6,216 nucleotides of DNA from Milkweed yellows phytoplasma str. MW1 (GCF_000309485.1 NZ_AKIL01000044.1:1-6216); one strand, 5' to 3'. Numbered from the stretch's first letter, positions 1-5,524 are shown. Numbers and translations are program-made. Notes: a model not told the origin generated them from the letters alone.

Positions 1-125
1 ATATATAATTTTATTTAATTAAACAAAAGATAAATCAATTCTGGCTAAATATTATATTATTGGGAAAAATAAAACTATTTAACAAATGCTTAAGTAAAAA
101 AATATCATCAAATTTTTTTTATAAT

Positions 126-216
126 TGGCGGAGCAGAAGGGATTCGAACCCTTGCACCAAAAATTGGACTACGTCCTTAGCAGGGACGCCTCTTATAACC
201 ACTTGAGTACTACTCC
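126..216 (-). tRNA. tRNA-Ser(GCU), CCA encoded
   Basis: Read on the minus strand, the sequence folds as a complete class II tRNA. The acceptor arm GGAGTAG pairs with CTGCTCC (one G-T pair), followed by the discriminator G and an encoded CCA. The D stem is CTC/GAG. A five-pair anticodon stem CGTCC/GGACG carries the loop CTGCTAA, giving anticodon GCT (plus-strand positions 179-181). A long variable arm contains CCAA/TTGG, and the T arm is AAGGG-TTCGAAT-CCCTT. The long variable arm and anticodon identify a serine tRNA that reads AGU and AGC codons. It is encoded opposite to all other genes here. An open frame across this region on the plus strand is only a shadow of the tRNA. Confidence 0.97.
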
Positions 217-580
217 ATCTGAAACATTTTTTGCCATCATTAATCAATCGAATCATTTCCTTTTTTTAGAAATTTATTCAAAGATTATTAGACAAAAACA
301 TTATAACAAAATATATATTAAAAAAACATGTTTATTGACTTTTTATTAATTCATTGAGTAACTGAATTCAATAAAAAAGAGTTTATATCATGATTATCGC
401 ATATGAGAAACATTTATTGATAGAATAATCATTCTAGAAGAGGTCTTATATGTTAAAATAAAAAAGACATAAATGTAATAATTCACTTAAAACACAAGCA
501 TAATTGTGTTTATGCAATCACTCCCATAAAAAATGCTTTCTTTACACGCTTAATATATTCGCATCAAAGGAAAAAATAAT
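217..580. other. Intergenic region between divergent tRNA-Ser and ECF-like gene
   Basis: This 364-base stretch separates the minus-strand tRNA from the plus-strand gene at 581. I find no convincing protein gene in it. It holds an 8-bp inverted repeat with a 27-base loop (ATGATTAT at 390-397, ATAATCAT at 425-432) and the pair of competing hairpins at 490-515 listed separately. A plausible ribosome-binding site (AAAGGA, 566-571) lies just before the gene. Possible promoter hexamers occur (TTGATA at 417-422, TTTACA at 541-546), but none has a well-placed -10 partner, so no promoter is called. Confidence 0.5.
490..515 (+). promoter_or_regulatory. Two mutually exclusive hairpins in the leader of the ECF-like gene
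   Basis: AAACACAA (490-497) can pair with TTGTGTTT (504-511), an 8-bp stem with a 6-base loop. The loop sequence GCATAA (498-503) can instead pair with TTATGC (510-515), a 6-bp stem with a 6-base loop. The two stems share bases 498-511 and cannot coexist. The structures sit about 65 bases before the start codon. I see no match to a TPP or other riboswitch consensus, so a regulatory role is inference from the fold alone. Confidence 0.35.
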
Positions 581-1282
581 ATGACTAAAAAAATAGATTT
601 AAAAAAAATAACTTTAGGAGCTAATTTAATAGCCATGGCTTTTATATTAGCTCAAATTAACCAAAAGTTTCTTTCAGGCAGTTTATTTAGTTTTAAAAAA
701 ATGCCGATTATAGACGCTCAATTATGTGTTTTTTGGCACTTTCCTTTATTCGTTTTAATGTTTTTGTTTAGTTTTAAATATGCTTTAACTTTTTTATTGA
801 TTTACTTATTTTTTGATGGAGTTTTTTATTCCTCATTTCAATACTTACAAATCTATAATACTTATCAAACTTTATTTGTAGACGAAAGTGCTGTTATTTT
901 CAAAAATATTATCTTTGGGACTTTTATACCTATTTTAGCATATCTTTTTATATCTTTTCTAAAAACGGACGAAAAAAATTATCAAAAAATGTTACTAGTT
1001 TTCACTATTATTATCATCATTCAAAGTATTTCTCGCACAATTAACGGTTATGCGTGGCTAAACATTATTAAAAAAAATTTACCTACTCGTGCAGGTCTTT
1101 TTGCGAACTTGATAAACGCTTTTTTTAACGGTGGTACAACTAAATCTTGGTTTATTTTATGGTTTTTAAATCTGATTCCCGTGATTACTTCCAATATGAT
1201 CAACTTAGTGGTCTTTTTATTATTTAGAAATAAAATACAAAATATTTATCAACAATTTAATTTCAACGAAAAACATAGTTAA
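581..1282 (+). CDS. Probable ECF transporter S component (ThiT-like), multi-pass membrane protein
   Basis: The 233-residue protein is strongly hydrophobic, with about six membrane segments (roughly residues 10-27, 42-63, 66-84, 107-126, 136-156 and 188-215) and a polar C-terminus. The arrangement resembles small substrate-binding (S) subunits of energy-coupling factor vitamin transporters: a first helix, a short Gly/Ser loop, then a Met-Pro-Ile entry into helix 2 (residues 41-43). It also has an Arg-x3-Gly-x2-Trp stretch late in the protein (R152, G156, W159) and a last helix with N-x2-P (197-200). That pattern is closest to the thiamine-binding ThiT family, but the fit is by eye and the substrate is uncertain. 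Such a subunit would need an EcfT/EcfA energising module, which is not in the window. The start is ATG at 581, ten bases after AAAGG (566-570). It appears to be transcribed alone: 191 bases separate it from the next gene. It could also be an unrelated small permease. Confidence 0.6.
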   Translation: MTKKIDLKKITLGANLIAMAFILAQINQKFLSGSLFSFKKMPIIDAQLCVFWHFPLFVLMFLFSFKYALTFLLIYLFFDGVFYSSFQYLQIYNTYQTLFVDESAVIFKNIIFGTFIPILAYLFISFLKTDEKNYQKMLLVFTIIIIIQSISRTINGYAWLNIIKKNLPTRAGLFANLINAFFNGGTTKSWFILWFLNLIPVITSNMINLVVFLLFRNKIQNIYQQFNFNEKHS

Positions 1283-1368
1283 TCATCAGATAGAAAAATT
1301 TTTTGAGCAAATAAATGAAACACAACAAGCATTTTTTCGGTTAATAAAAGGTTTTTTTAACAAAGGAT

Positions 1369-1398
1369 GTTTATAAATGACTTTTTCTTGTTATAAAC
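1369..1398. promoter_or_regulatory. 8-bp inverted repeat overlapping the -35 region of the symporter gene
   Basis: GTTTATAA (1369-1376) and TTATAAAC (1391-1398) are a perfect inverted repeat with a 14-base spacer. The right arm overlaps the proposed -35 box at 1388-1393. Centre-to-centre spacing of 22 bases, about two helical turns, would suit a dimeric regulator, which is inference. In such AT-rich DNA an 8-bp repeat can also occur by chance. Confidence 0.3.
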
Positions 1399-1418
1399 TT
1401 TTCTCAATAAAATATAAT
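1388..1418 (+). promoter_or_regulatory. Candidate sigma-70-type promoter for the symporter gene
   Basis: A perfect TATAAT (1413-1418) is preceded by TTGTTA (1388-1393) with a 19-base spacer. The spacer is longer than the usual 17, so the -10 box is the stronger part of this call. Transcription would begin near 1425 and leave a leader of roughly 50 bases before the ATG at 1474. Confidence 0.45.
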
Positions 1419-1473
1419 TATAAGTGTTCATGCATTAACATTCTAATCCATAAGAAAGAAGGAAACATTTTTT

Positions 1474-2853
1474 ATGAATGAAAAAAATAATAAAAAGAAA
1501 ATAGAGATTTTTGGTTTTAACCCTTTATTGTTTTTAAGTTTTGTTGTAATAATGATTTTAAATATCGTTTATATGAGAATAGATCGAGACAATAAAAAAT
1601 TATGGCATCCTTTATTAACGCCTTTATTTTTTGCTATGGTGTTAGGGATTGGTTTAAATTATATTGGTTCTAAAACGCCTTTTTTAAATAAATTAGGCTT
1701 TGGTTTTTTACTTTCTATATTAGTACCATCTTTTTTAATTTATAAAGAAATAATACCAAAAAACATAGCTGATAATTTTGATAAAGCTTTTTTCAATAAA
1801 CCAGGAGCGAATGATGGTTTAGGGATTAATTTCTCACAATTCTTTATCACTATCGTTATCGCCGGAAGTATTTTAAGCGTGGATAGAGATTTATTAAAAA
1901 GATCTTTAATCAAGTTTATTCCGATCACTTTAATCGCTATTATCTTTGCTTTTGTTGTTAGTGGTTTTTTAGGTTATTTAGTGAGTTTTCATCCAGATGT
2001 TATTTTCTCAAAGAAATCTCAAGGCAGTTTCTGGGATAGTATTTTCTTTGTGTTTGTGCCTTTAACTAATGGAGGGACTAACTTAGGTATTGGTGGCTTT
2101 TCCAATGGTATTTATAAAGACGCTTTTAAAGAATCAGCAGAGGCAAGTCAAATTAGAAGTGTTCTTTTAGCGCCTTTAATTTTAGCCCGTGTTTTAAGTA
2201 TTTTCTTCGCTGGTTTATTATTTGTTTTATTTGATAAAACTAAATACAGCGGCAAAGGCTCTTTAGAGCAAAAAAAGATTGACCATTCTCATAAGTCTAT
2301 CAAAACACCTTTAGAACATAAACAAATAGGTATGGGGTTATTAATCATTTTCGCTCTTTATAATTTAGGCAATATGATTAACCAAGTTTTATGTAATTAT
2401 TTAGACGCAATGGTATATGTTATTATCATTTTATTAGTTATTAAAATTTTTAATTTATTGTCTGATAAGTATCAAAATTCTGTGTCCCAAGCTGGAAAAT
2501 TCATGTCTATTAATTTTACAGGTCCTGTTTTAGCCGGTTTAGGTTTAACTACTAATTTTGCCAATTTAATAAATACTTTAAAAACACCTAGTGTTGTATT
2601 AATCGTTGTTGCTTCCTTAACGGTCGCTGTGATAACAACTTTTATTTTATCCCAATCATTAGGTTTTTACCCTCTAGAATTATCTTTAACTGCTGGACTT
2701 TGCTCGCACAGCATCGGTGGAACGGGCAATTTAGGAGTGATGGCTATTAGTCATCGAGAAGATTTATTGCCTTTTGCGACTATAGCGACTCGTGTAGTTG
2801 GTCCTCTAGTATATATCATATCCACCTTCGGTTTTAAATATTTATATATGTAA
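1474..2853 (+). CDS. citS: 2-hydroxycarboxylate:cation symporter (citrate/malate carrier)
   Basis: This 459-residue integral membrane protein has about eleven hydrophobic segments and belongs to the 2-hydroxycarboxylate transporter (2HCT) family of CitS, MaeP and CimH. Two glycine-rich re-entrant loop motifs typical of the family are visible: NGGTNLGIGG at residues 199-208 and GGTGNLG at 415-421. The second is followed by the family signature H-R-E-D-L-L-P-F-A-x-I-A-T-R, ending at R440, which corresponds to the conserved substrate-binding arginine of CitS. Length is normal for the family. It should import malate or citrate from host cytoplasm with Na+ or H+; phytoplasmas are thought to use malate as a carbon and energy source through malic enzyme. 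The substrate cannot be decided from sequence. Start ATG at 1474 follows AGAAGG (1457-1462) by 11 bases. The gene appears to be monocistronic or weakly linked to plsY, which has its own promoter. Confidence 0.9.
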   Translation: MNEKNNKKKIEIFGFNPLLFLSFVVIMILNIVYMRIDRDNKKLWHPLLTPLFFAMVLGIGLNYIGSKTPFLNKLGFGFLLSILVPSFLIYKEIIPKNIADNFDKAFFNKPGANDGLGINFSQFFITIVIAGSILSVDRDLLKRSLIKFIPITLIAIIFAFVVSGFLGYLVSFHPDVIFSKKSQGSFWDSIFFVFVPLTNGGTNLGIGGFSNGIYKDAFKESAEASQIRSVLLAPLILARVLSIFFAGLLFVLFDKTKYSGKGSLEQKKIDHSHKSIKTPLEHKQIGMGLLIIFALYNLGNMINQVLCNYLDAMVYVIIILLVIKIFNLLSDKYQNSVSQAGKFMSINFTGPVLAGLGLTTNFANLINTLKTPSVVLIVVASLTVAVITTFILSQSLGFYPLELSLTAGLCSHSIGGTGNLGVMAISHREDLLPFATIATRVVGPLVYIISTFGFKYLYM

Positions 2854-2856
2854 CCC

Positions 2857-2876
2857 AATCTGGTTTTAGACCAATT
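2857..2876 (+). terminator. Weak hairpin after the symporter gene
   Basis: AAT-c-TGGT (2857-2864) pairs with ACCA-ATT (2870-2876), giving seven pairs with one bulged C and a 5-base loop, four bases after the stop codon. No uninterrupted T tract follows directly (a five-T run comes only about 20 bases later), so it is at best an inefficient terminator or an mRNA 3'-end stabiliser. Confidence 0.25.
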
Positions 2877-2902
2877 TACAAATTATATGTTTAACTTTTT
2901 AT

Positions 2903-2922
2903 TATTTGTTAATTAACAAATA
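2903..2922. promoter_or_regulatory. 20-bp perfect palindrome over the plsY -35 box (candidate operator)
   Basis: The sequence TATTTGTTAA-TTAACAAATA is its own reverse complement over all 20 bases. It fully contains the TTAACA used as the -35 element of the plsY promoter (2913-2918). A palindrome at this position would let a dimeric repressor block RNA polymerase. Lipid-synthesis genes of Gram-positive relatives are commonly controlled by FapR, but FapR-type presence in this organism is not shown and the site is not an evident FapR match. Confidence 0.5.
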
Positions 2923-2941
2923 TTTATGAAATTGTTATAAT
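2913..2941 (+). promoter_or_regulatory. Strong plsY promoter with extended -10
   Basis: TTAACA (2913-2918, five of six matches to TTGACA) and a perfect TATAAT (2936-2941) are separated by the optimal 17 bases. TG at 2933-2934 precedes the -10 box by one base, the extended -10 arrangement. Transcription should start near 2948, giving a leader of only about 10 bases to the TTG at 2958 or 25 bases to the ATG at 2973. Confidence 0.75.
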
Positions 2942-2957
2942 ATAAATAAAAGAAAGT

Positions 2958-3647
2958 TTGAAAAATAAAAACATGAATATATCGAATATAAGTATTATCG
3001 TAAGTATTATTTTATTTTCTTATACAATAGGATCTATTCCGGTAGGCTTATTGGTAGGAACAATTTTTAAAAACAAAGACATTAGTACTTTAGGTTCAAA
3101 AAATATTGGTTCTTCGAATGTAACTAGAGTATTAGGTTTTAAATTAGGTTTACTAACTTTTATTTTAGATTTTTTAAAAGGTTTTTTGCCTATTTTTATC
3201 GTTAAACATTTAACGAAAAATGATATTATTCCTGAGAAAATCAATGATTTTAGAGTCTATTTCGGTATGGCTGCTGTTTTAGGACATATGTTTTCTATTT
3301 TCAATAAATTTAAGGGCGGGAAAGCTATCGCTAGTTCGGTCGGTTTTATCACAAGCATTAATTACCTAGTGGGTTTATTAGGGATCTTATCTTTTGTTAT
3401 TATGGTAAGATTTAGCGGGTACGCCTCTTTATCGTCTCTTATAGCCACTTCTTTAGTAAATGTCGGCTTATGGATTCATACTGGCATTGAGCTTTCGAGG
3501 GAAAAGGAACCTCCACAAACTTATATGGAATTATATTTTATCTTTGCCACCACAATTATTATTTTTTTAAAACATTACAAAAATATTATTAATTTGCTGG
3601 AAGGCAAAGAAAATAAATTTAATTTCAAAAGAAAAAAAACTCAATAA
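2958..3647 (+). CDS. plsY: Acyl-phosphate:glycerol-3-phosphate acyltransferase PlsY
   Basis: PlsY moves the acyl group from acyl-phosphate (made by PlsX) to glycerol-3-phosphate, giving lysophosphatidate, the first step of membrane phospholipid synthesis; it acts in the cell membrane. The 229-residue product shows the family motifs in order. GSIPVG at 25-30 leads to GSKNIGSSNVTR (46-57), with the conserved Ser47 and Arg57. GHMFSIFNKFKGGKAIAS (109-126) includes His110 and the KGGK glycine/lysine loop, with Ala123 where Gly is common. SGYASLSSL follows, and the last membrane helix ends in a basic tail. Numbering assumes the TTG at 2958. An in-frame ATG at 2973 would give 224 residues beginning MNISNIS and may be the true start: the purine-rich AAAGAAAG (2949-2956) touches the TTG but is about 16 bases from the ATG, so neither spacing is ideal. 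The strong promoter lies just upstream and a strong terminator just downstream, so the gene is transcribed alone. Confidence 0.92.
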   Translation: MKNKNMNISNISIIVSIILFSYTIGSIPVGLLVGTIFKNKDISTLGSKNIGSSNVTRVLGFKLGLLTFILDFLKGFLPIFIVKHLTKNDIIPEKINDFRVYFGMAAVLGHMFSIFNKFKGGKAIASSVGFITSINYLVGLLGILSFVIMVRFSGYASLSSLIATSLVNVGLWIHTGIELSREKEPPQTYMELYFIFATTIIIFLKHYKNIINLLEGKENKFNFKRKKTQ

Positions 3648-3675
3648 TGTTAACATTTTTTTCGCCATAATACAG

Positions 3676-3720
3676 AATAAAAGCTAAATTGTTTTCCAAA
3701 GAACAATTTAGCTTTTATTT
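3676..3720 (+). terminator. Strong rho-independent terminator of plsY
   Basis: Bases 3676-3693 pair without mismatch with 3702-3719 (18 bp, containing AGCTAAATTGTT and AACAATTTAGCT). T-G and T-A pairs close the hairpin further to a CCAA loop. The 3' arm ends in TTTTATTTTT, and A-rich sequence precedes the 5' arm, so the hairpin may stop transcription in both directions. It lies 28 bases after the plsY stop codon. Confidence 0.85.
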
Positions 3721-3798
3721 TTGGGTTTATACATCTATAAGAGTTTATAAAAAAAGAAGGATACTTTATAAAAACGATTTACATATGATAATAAAAAA

Positions 3799-3837
3799 TG
3801 CCTAAAATATTTCTTTTATCAAGAAAAGGTTTAGGCA
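3799..3837 (-). terminator. Hairpin best read as a minus-strand terminator
   Basis: TGCCTAAA (3799-3806) pairs with TTTAGGCA (3830-3837); inside, TTTCTT and AAGAAA can pair above a small internal loop. On the minus strand the stem is followed directly by TTTTTTATTAT, a good T tract. On the plus strand it is followed only by AAAATATTTTTA, which is less convincing. No minus-strand gene ends here now, so it may be a leftover of a lost gene or act weakly in the plus direction. Confidence 0.45.
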
Positions 3838-3942
3838 AAATATTTTTATATCGATTGGTTAAACTAACTTCATTAAAAATGTGAATTCTAAAAAGGGTTT
3901 TTAACGGAAGAAACATTATTTCTGCCGGGCGCCGAAGTATGT

Positions 3943-4179
3943 ATGGATGCCTTCGGAGGACGAGGCATGTTAAGAGCAGTAGGCGGCGGCGTAACTAAAA
4001 AAACCGCTGGAAACATCGCTAAAAGTGGATTAATTGTTCACGAAGTACACCGTGCAATTCACTTAGCTCAACAATTAATGCAAAACGAAGATGGAACTCC
4101 TAAAATGATGGACCAGCAAACATACGAAACAATTATTAAAAGAATTGAAAAAGATTTAGACGAAGCCAACGCAGACTAA
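3943..4179 (+). CDS. Unrecognised protein fragment, N-terminal part of a frameshifted gene
   Basis: I do not recognise this 78-residue product. It begins with a glycine-rich basic segment (FGGRGMLRAVGGG, residues 4-16), continues as an amphipathic helix-like stretch, and ends in charged helix ahead of a double TAA. The frame is already open from 3892 with protein-like residues (TEETLFLPGAEVC) but no ATG, GTG or TTG before 3943, so the real N-terminus may be lost. ATG 3943 has no good Shine-Dalgarno. The in-frame ATG at 3967 has a strong one (GGAGG, 3955-3959) seven bases away and would give 70 residues. Codon use is clearly more GC-rich than in the neighbours over about 3922-3990, hinting at separate origin. 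Coding-like sequence continues past the stop in another frame (4160-4533), so this is probably the front of a broken gene rather than a complete small protein. Confidence 0.45.
   Translation: MDAFGGRGMLRAVGGGVTKKTAGNIAKSGLIVHEVHRAIHLAQQLMQNEDGTPKMMDQQTYETIIKRIEKDLDEANAD
3955..3959 (+). promoter_or_regulatory. Strong Shine-Dalgarno inside the gene remnant
   Basis: GGAGG lies seven bases before the in-frame ATG at 3967, and is by far the better ribosome-binding context than that of the ATG at 3943. It also encodes the Gly-Gly of the glycine-rich segment, so the match may be coincidental. Confidence 0.35.
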
Positions 4180-4533
4180 TAAAGACTCCGAAAAGAAACT
4201 AGAAGAATATAAAGATAAATTACAATCTGATCAAATTGTCAAAGAATACGGAAAATCAAGAAAAGTAGTTACAAAAATCGCACAAGAAGAAGAGTCTGTA
4301 ATTTATGAATACACAAAAATTGTTGACGAATTAGATGAAAAAAGAAAAAAACCCTTGAAAAATATCCTTTAAACATTGAATATAACCAATTAGCAAAAAA
4401 AATAGAAACCAAAAACGAAGAAATAAATGCGAGAGAAGAAGAATTAAAACAAAAATCTCCAAAGTACGCCAAAGTTCAAGAAAGAATTAAACAAAAAAGA
4501 TATAATAAATTCTTACAACCTATTAATAATTAA
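4160..4533 (+). pseudogene. Out-of-frame continuation of the broken gene at 3943
   Basis: After the stop at 4177-4179, coding-like sequence continues in the +1 frame from 4160 to a TAA at 4370-4372 (TKPTQTNKDSEKKLEEYKDK and onward, highly charged). Coding then returns to the original frame from about 4339 to the TAA at 4531-4533 (LEKYPLNIEYNQLAKKIE and onward, ending FLQPINN). Neither piece has its own ATG start. The second change falls on seven consecutive A at 4345-4351: a -1 shift there joins the pieces exactly. The first change, around 4160-4177, has no slippery run. Joined, the three parts would make roughly 200 residues ending in a long charged helical or coiled-coil region. The simplest reading is a gene inactivated by two small indels; recoding or a sequencing error in the A run are alternatives. 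Function is unknown. Confidence 0.6.
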
Positions 4534-4577
4534 TTTATATATCAAACTTTTTCTTTAAAATTAACACAATAAAAATG

Positions 4578-4583
4578 TATAAT
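4578..4583 (+). promoter_or_regulatory. Candidate -10 box for the coiled-coil gene
   Basis: A perfect TATAAT lies 64 bases before the start codon of the coiled-coil gene. The best -35 at standard spacing is only TTTAAA (4554-4559, spacer 18); TTAACA at 4561-4566 is too close. Transcription would begin near 4590, inside the inverted repeat at 4579-4628. Confidence 0.4.
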
Positions 4584-4628
4584 AGTGGTAATTAATTTTT
4601 TAAAGATAATATCCATTACTACTATTAT
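4579..4628 (+). repeat. 14-bp inverted repeat in the leader of the coiled-coil gene
   Basis: ATAATAGTGGTAAT (4579-4592) pairs with ATTACTACTATTAT (4615-4628) over 14 positions with a single G-T pair; the spacer is 22 bases. The left arm overlaps the TATAAT box and the right arm ends two bases before the ribosome-binding site GGAAAGG (4630-4636). As DNA it could be an operator; as RNA it would only form fully if transcription starts upstream of 4579. Confidence 0.45.
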
Positions 4629-4646
4629 CGGAAAGGCTATGAAAAT

Positions 4647-5411
4647 ATGAATTTTTTTAAAAAATATTGGATTATTATTATAGGTTTGTTTAAAGGCATT
4701 AATGAAACCAAACAAGAGCCAAAATCCTTATCAAATTATCATAAAGAAGTAGATAACGAACAAAAACTAAATCAACCACTAAGAAATAAACGCGAAATAG
4801 AAACGCCAAAATCTAAAATTAAAATAACTAAAGAAAAATTTGATATAATAAAAAATTATATCTTATCAGAAAATGAAAACGAAGTTTTAACACTAAATGA
4901 TCTTTCTCAAGAAGAAAAAAACAAAATCGAAAAATTTAGAAATTCACAAAAACAAACATTAGAATTTAGAAAAAAAGACCAACAAAACATAGATGAAAAA
5001 AAACAAGAATGCAATGGATACACATCCCAAATAAATGAAATAATAAACCAAATTCAACAATTACAAAAACAACTTCAACAAAAAGAAGAAGCATTAGCTA
5101 ACAAAGAAAAAGATATAAAAGATAAAAAAGAAGAAGAAAAAATAGCTTCCCCTGACGACAAAATTAGATTAAAAACTGAAATCTCAAAATTACAAGACGA
5201 AATAATCGAGTTAGTCGGACAAATTGGCGAAATGAAAGTCCAAATCGGCCATTTAAAATCCAGACAAACAATGTGTGAAGGTATTTTATCTGATGCCATC
5301 AAACTAAGAAATGTCTTACAACACAATTATGATAAAAGTTTAGAACAAAACAAAAAATCCGCTCTATCCTCCCTCAACTCTCTTTATGAAATCACCTCAG
5401 CTGAGGGATAA
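4647..5411 (+). CDS. Coiled-coil protein with short hydrophobic N-terminus
   Basis: I cannot name this 254-residue protein. It opens with a short hydrophobic patch after two lysines (residues 7-18, YWIIIIGLFKGI), about half a membrane span, so it may be a weak anchor or not cross the membrane at all. Residues 20-60 are polar and unstructured-looking. From about 90 to 235 it is rich in Lys, Glu and Gln with heptad-like patterns; segments near 126-163 and 172-206 look like two antiparallel coiled-coil helices joined at the Pro-containing turn near 166-172. It ends YEITSAEG. Start ATG 4647 is ten bases after GGAAAGG (4630-4636). A nearer ATG at 4639 opens only three codons (MKI) whose TGA overlaps the true start. 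It is the first gene of a probable three-gene unit; the SVM gene begins 23 bases after its stop. A degenerate copy of its last codons recurs at 5819-5890. Phytoplasma mobile-unit regions often carry such hypothetical coiled-coil proteins. Confidence 0.75.
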   Translation: MNFFKKYWIIIIGLFKGINETKQEPKSLSNYHKEVDNEQKLNQPLRNKREIETPKSKIKITKEKFDIIKNYILSENENEVLTLNDLSQEEKNKIEKFRNSQKQTLEFRKKDQQNIDEKKQECNGYTSQINEIINQIQQLQKQLQQKEEALANKEKDIKDKKEEEKIASPDDKIRLKTEISKLQDEIIELVGQIGEMKVQIGHLKSRQTMCEGILSDAIKLRNVLQHNYDKSLEQNKKSALSSLNSLYEITSAEG

Positions 5412-5418
5412 AAATAAA
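5365..5418 (+). repeat. Direct repeat copy 1 (3' end of coiled-coil gene plus leader of SVM gene)
   Basis: This 54-base stretch aligns without gaps to 5844-5897, 479 bases downstream, with 43 identical positions by my count. It covers the last 14 sense codons of the coiled-coil gene, its stop codon, and the ATAAAAATAAA that precedes the SVM ribosome-binding site. It includes the 12-bp palindrome CCTCAGCTGAGG (5395-5406). Confidence 0.8.
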
Positions 5419-5434
5419 AGGAGAGATTTAATTA

Positions 5435-5524
5435 ATGTTTAAAATTAAACACCATTTATTATTTTTAAATATATTTGTATTTATTGGTTTAGGATTATTT
5501 TTAATTACTAGTAATAATCAGTAA
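5435..5524 (+). CDS. SVM signal peptide fragment, front of a split secreted-protein gene
   Basis: The 29-residue product starts MFKIKHHLLFLNIFVFIGLG and ends FLITSNNQ before TAA. This is the conserved signal sequence of phytoplasma SVM proteins, which directs Sec export into the host cell and is normally followed by an intact, highly variable mature part. Here the frame stops because of a 10-bp tandem duplication (5510-5529). Without one copy the frame runs on as ITSNN-PL-MAMNNGN into the open frame at 5535, giving a 125-residue preprotein with cleavage expected near MAM. AGGAG (5419-5423) lies 11 bases before the ATG, so translation signals are intact. In the present state only a signal peptide would be made. 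Confidence 0.85.
   Translation: MFKIKHHLLFLNIFVFIGLGLFLITSNNQ

Larger units (their letters stand above)
3648..3942. other. Intergenic region with two hairpins, no clear gene
   Basis: This 295-base stretch contains the plsY terminator, a second hairpin at 3799-3837 and little else. An SD-like AGAAGG (3756-3761) is not followed by a usable open frame; the only nearby ATG (3785) opens six codons. TTTACA (3778-3783) with TAAAAT (3803-3808), spacer 19, is a poor promoter candidate. From 3892 on, the frame of the gene remnant at 3943 is already open and base composition becomes richer in G and C. Confidence 0.5.

Noticed and set aside
1..125. Possible gene or RNA at the left edge
   Set aside because: AT-rich sequence with short open frames, no ribosome-binding site and no stable fold; only a weak A/T hairpin after the tRNA.
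125..349. Open frame of 74 codons on the plus strand
   Set aside because: Its first 30 codons are the antisense of the tRNA-Ser and the rest is low-complexity AT-rich sequence without a ribosome-binding site.
1740..1928. Minus-strand open frame inside the symporter gene
   Set aside because: Antisense shadow of a clearly functional 2HCT transporter gene.
3020..3244. Minus-strand open frame inside plsY
   Set aside because: Antisense shadow of conserved PlsY motifs.
3785..3805. Six-codon open frame after an SD-like AGAAGG
   Set aside because: The ATG is 23 bases from the purine tract and the frame ends inside the hairpin at 3799; no support for a peptide.
4269..4472. Minus-strand open frame opposite the gene remnant
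   Set aside because: The plus strand here shows biased charged-helix coding in two frames; the minus product is a hydrophobic shadow of Lys/Glu codons, with no ribosome-binding site.
5075..5326. Minus-strand open frame inside the coiled-coil gene
   Set aside because: Antisense shadow of the coiled-coil coding sequence, giving Ser/Phe/Ile-rich nonsense.
5395..5415. GC-rich palindrome after the coiled-coil gene as a rho-independent terminator
   Set aside because: It is followed by ATAAAAATAAAAGG, not a T tract, and the next gene begins right after; also encoded inside the reading frame.
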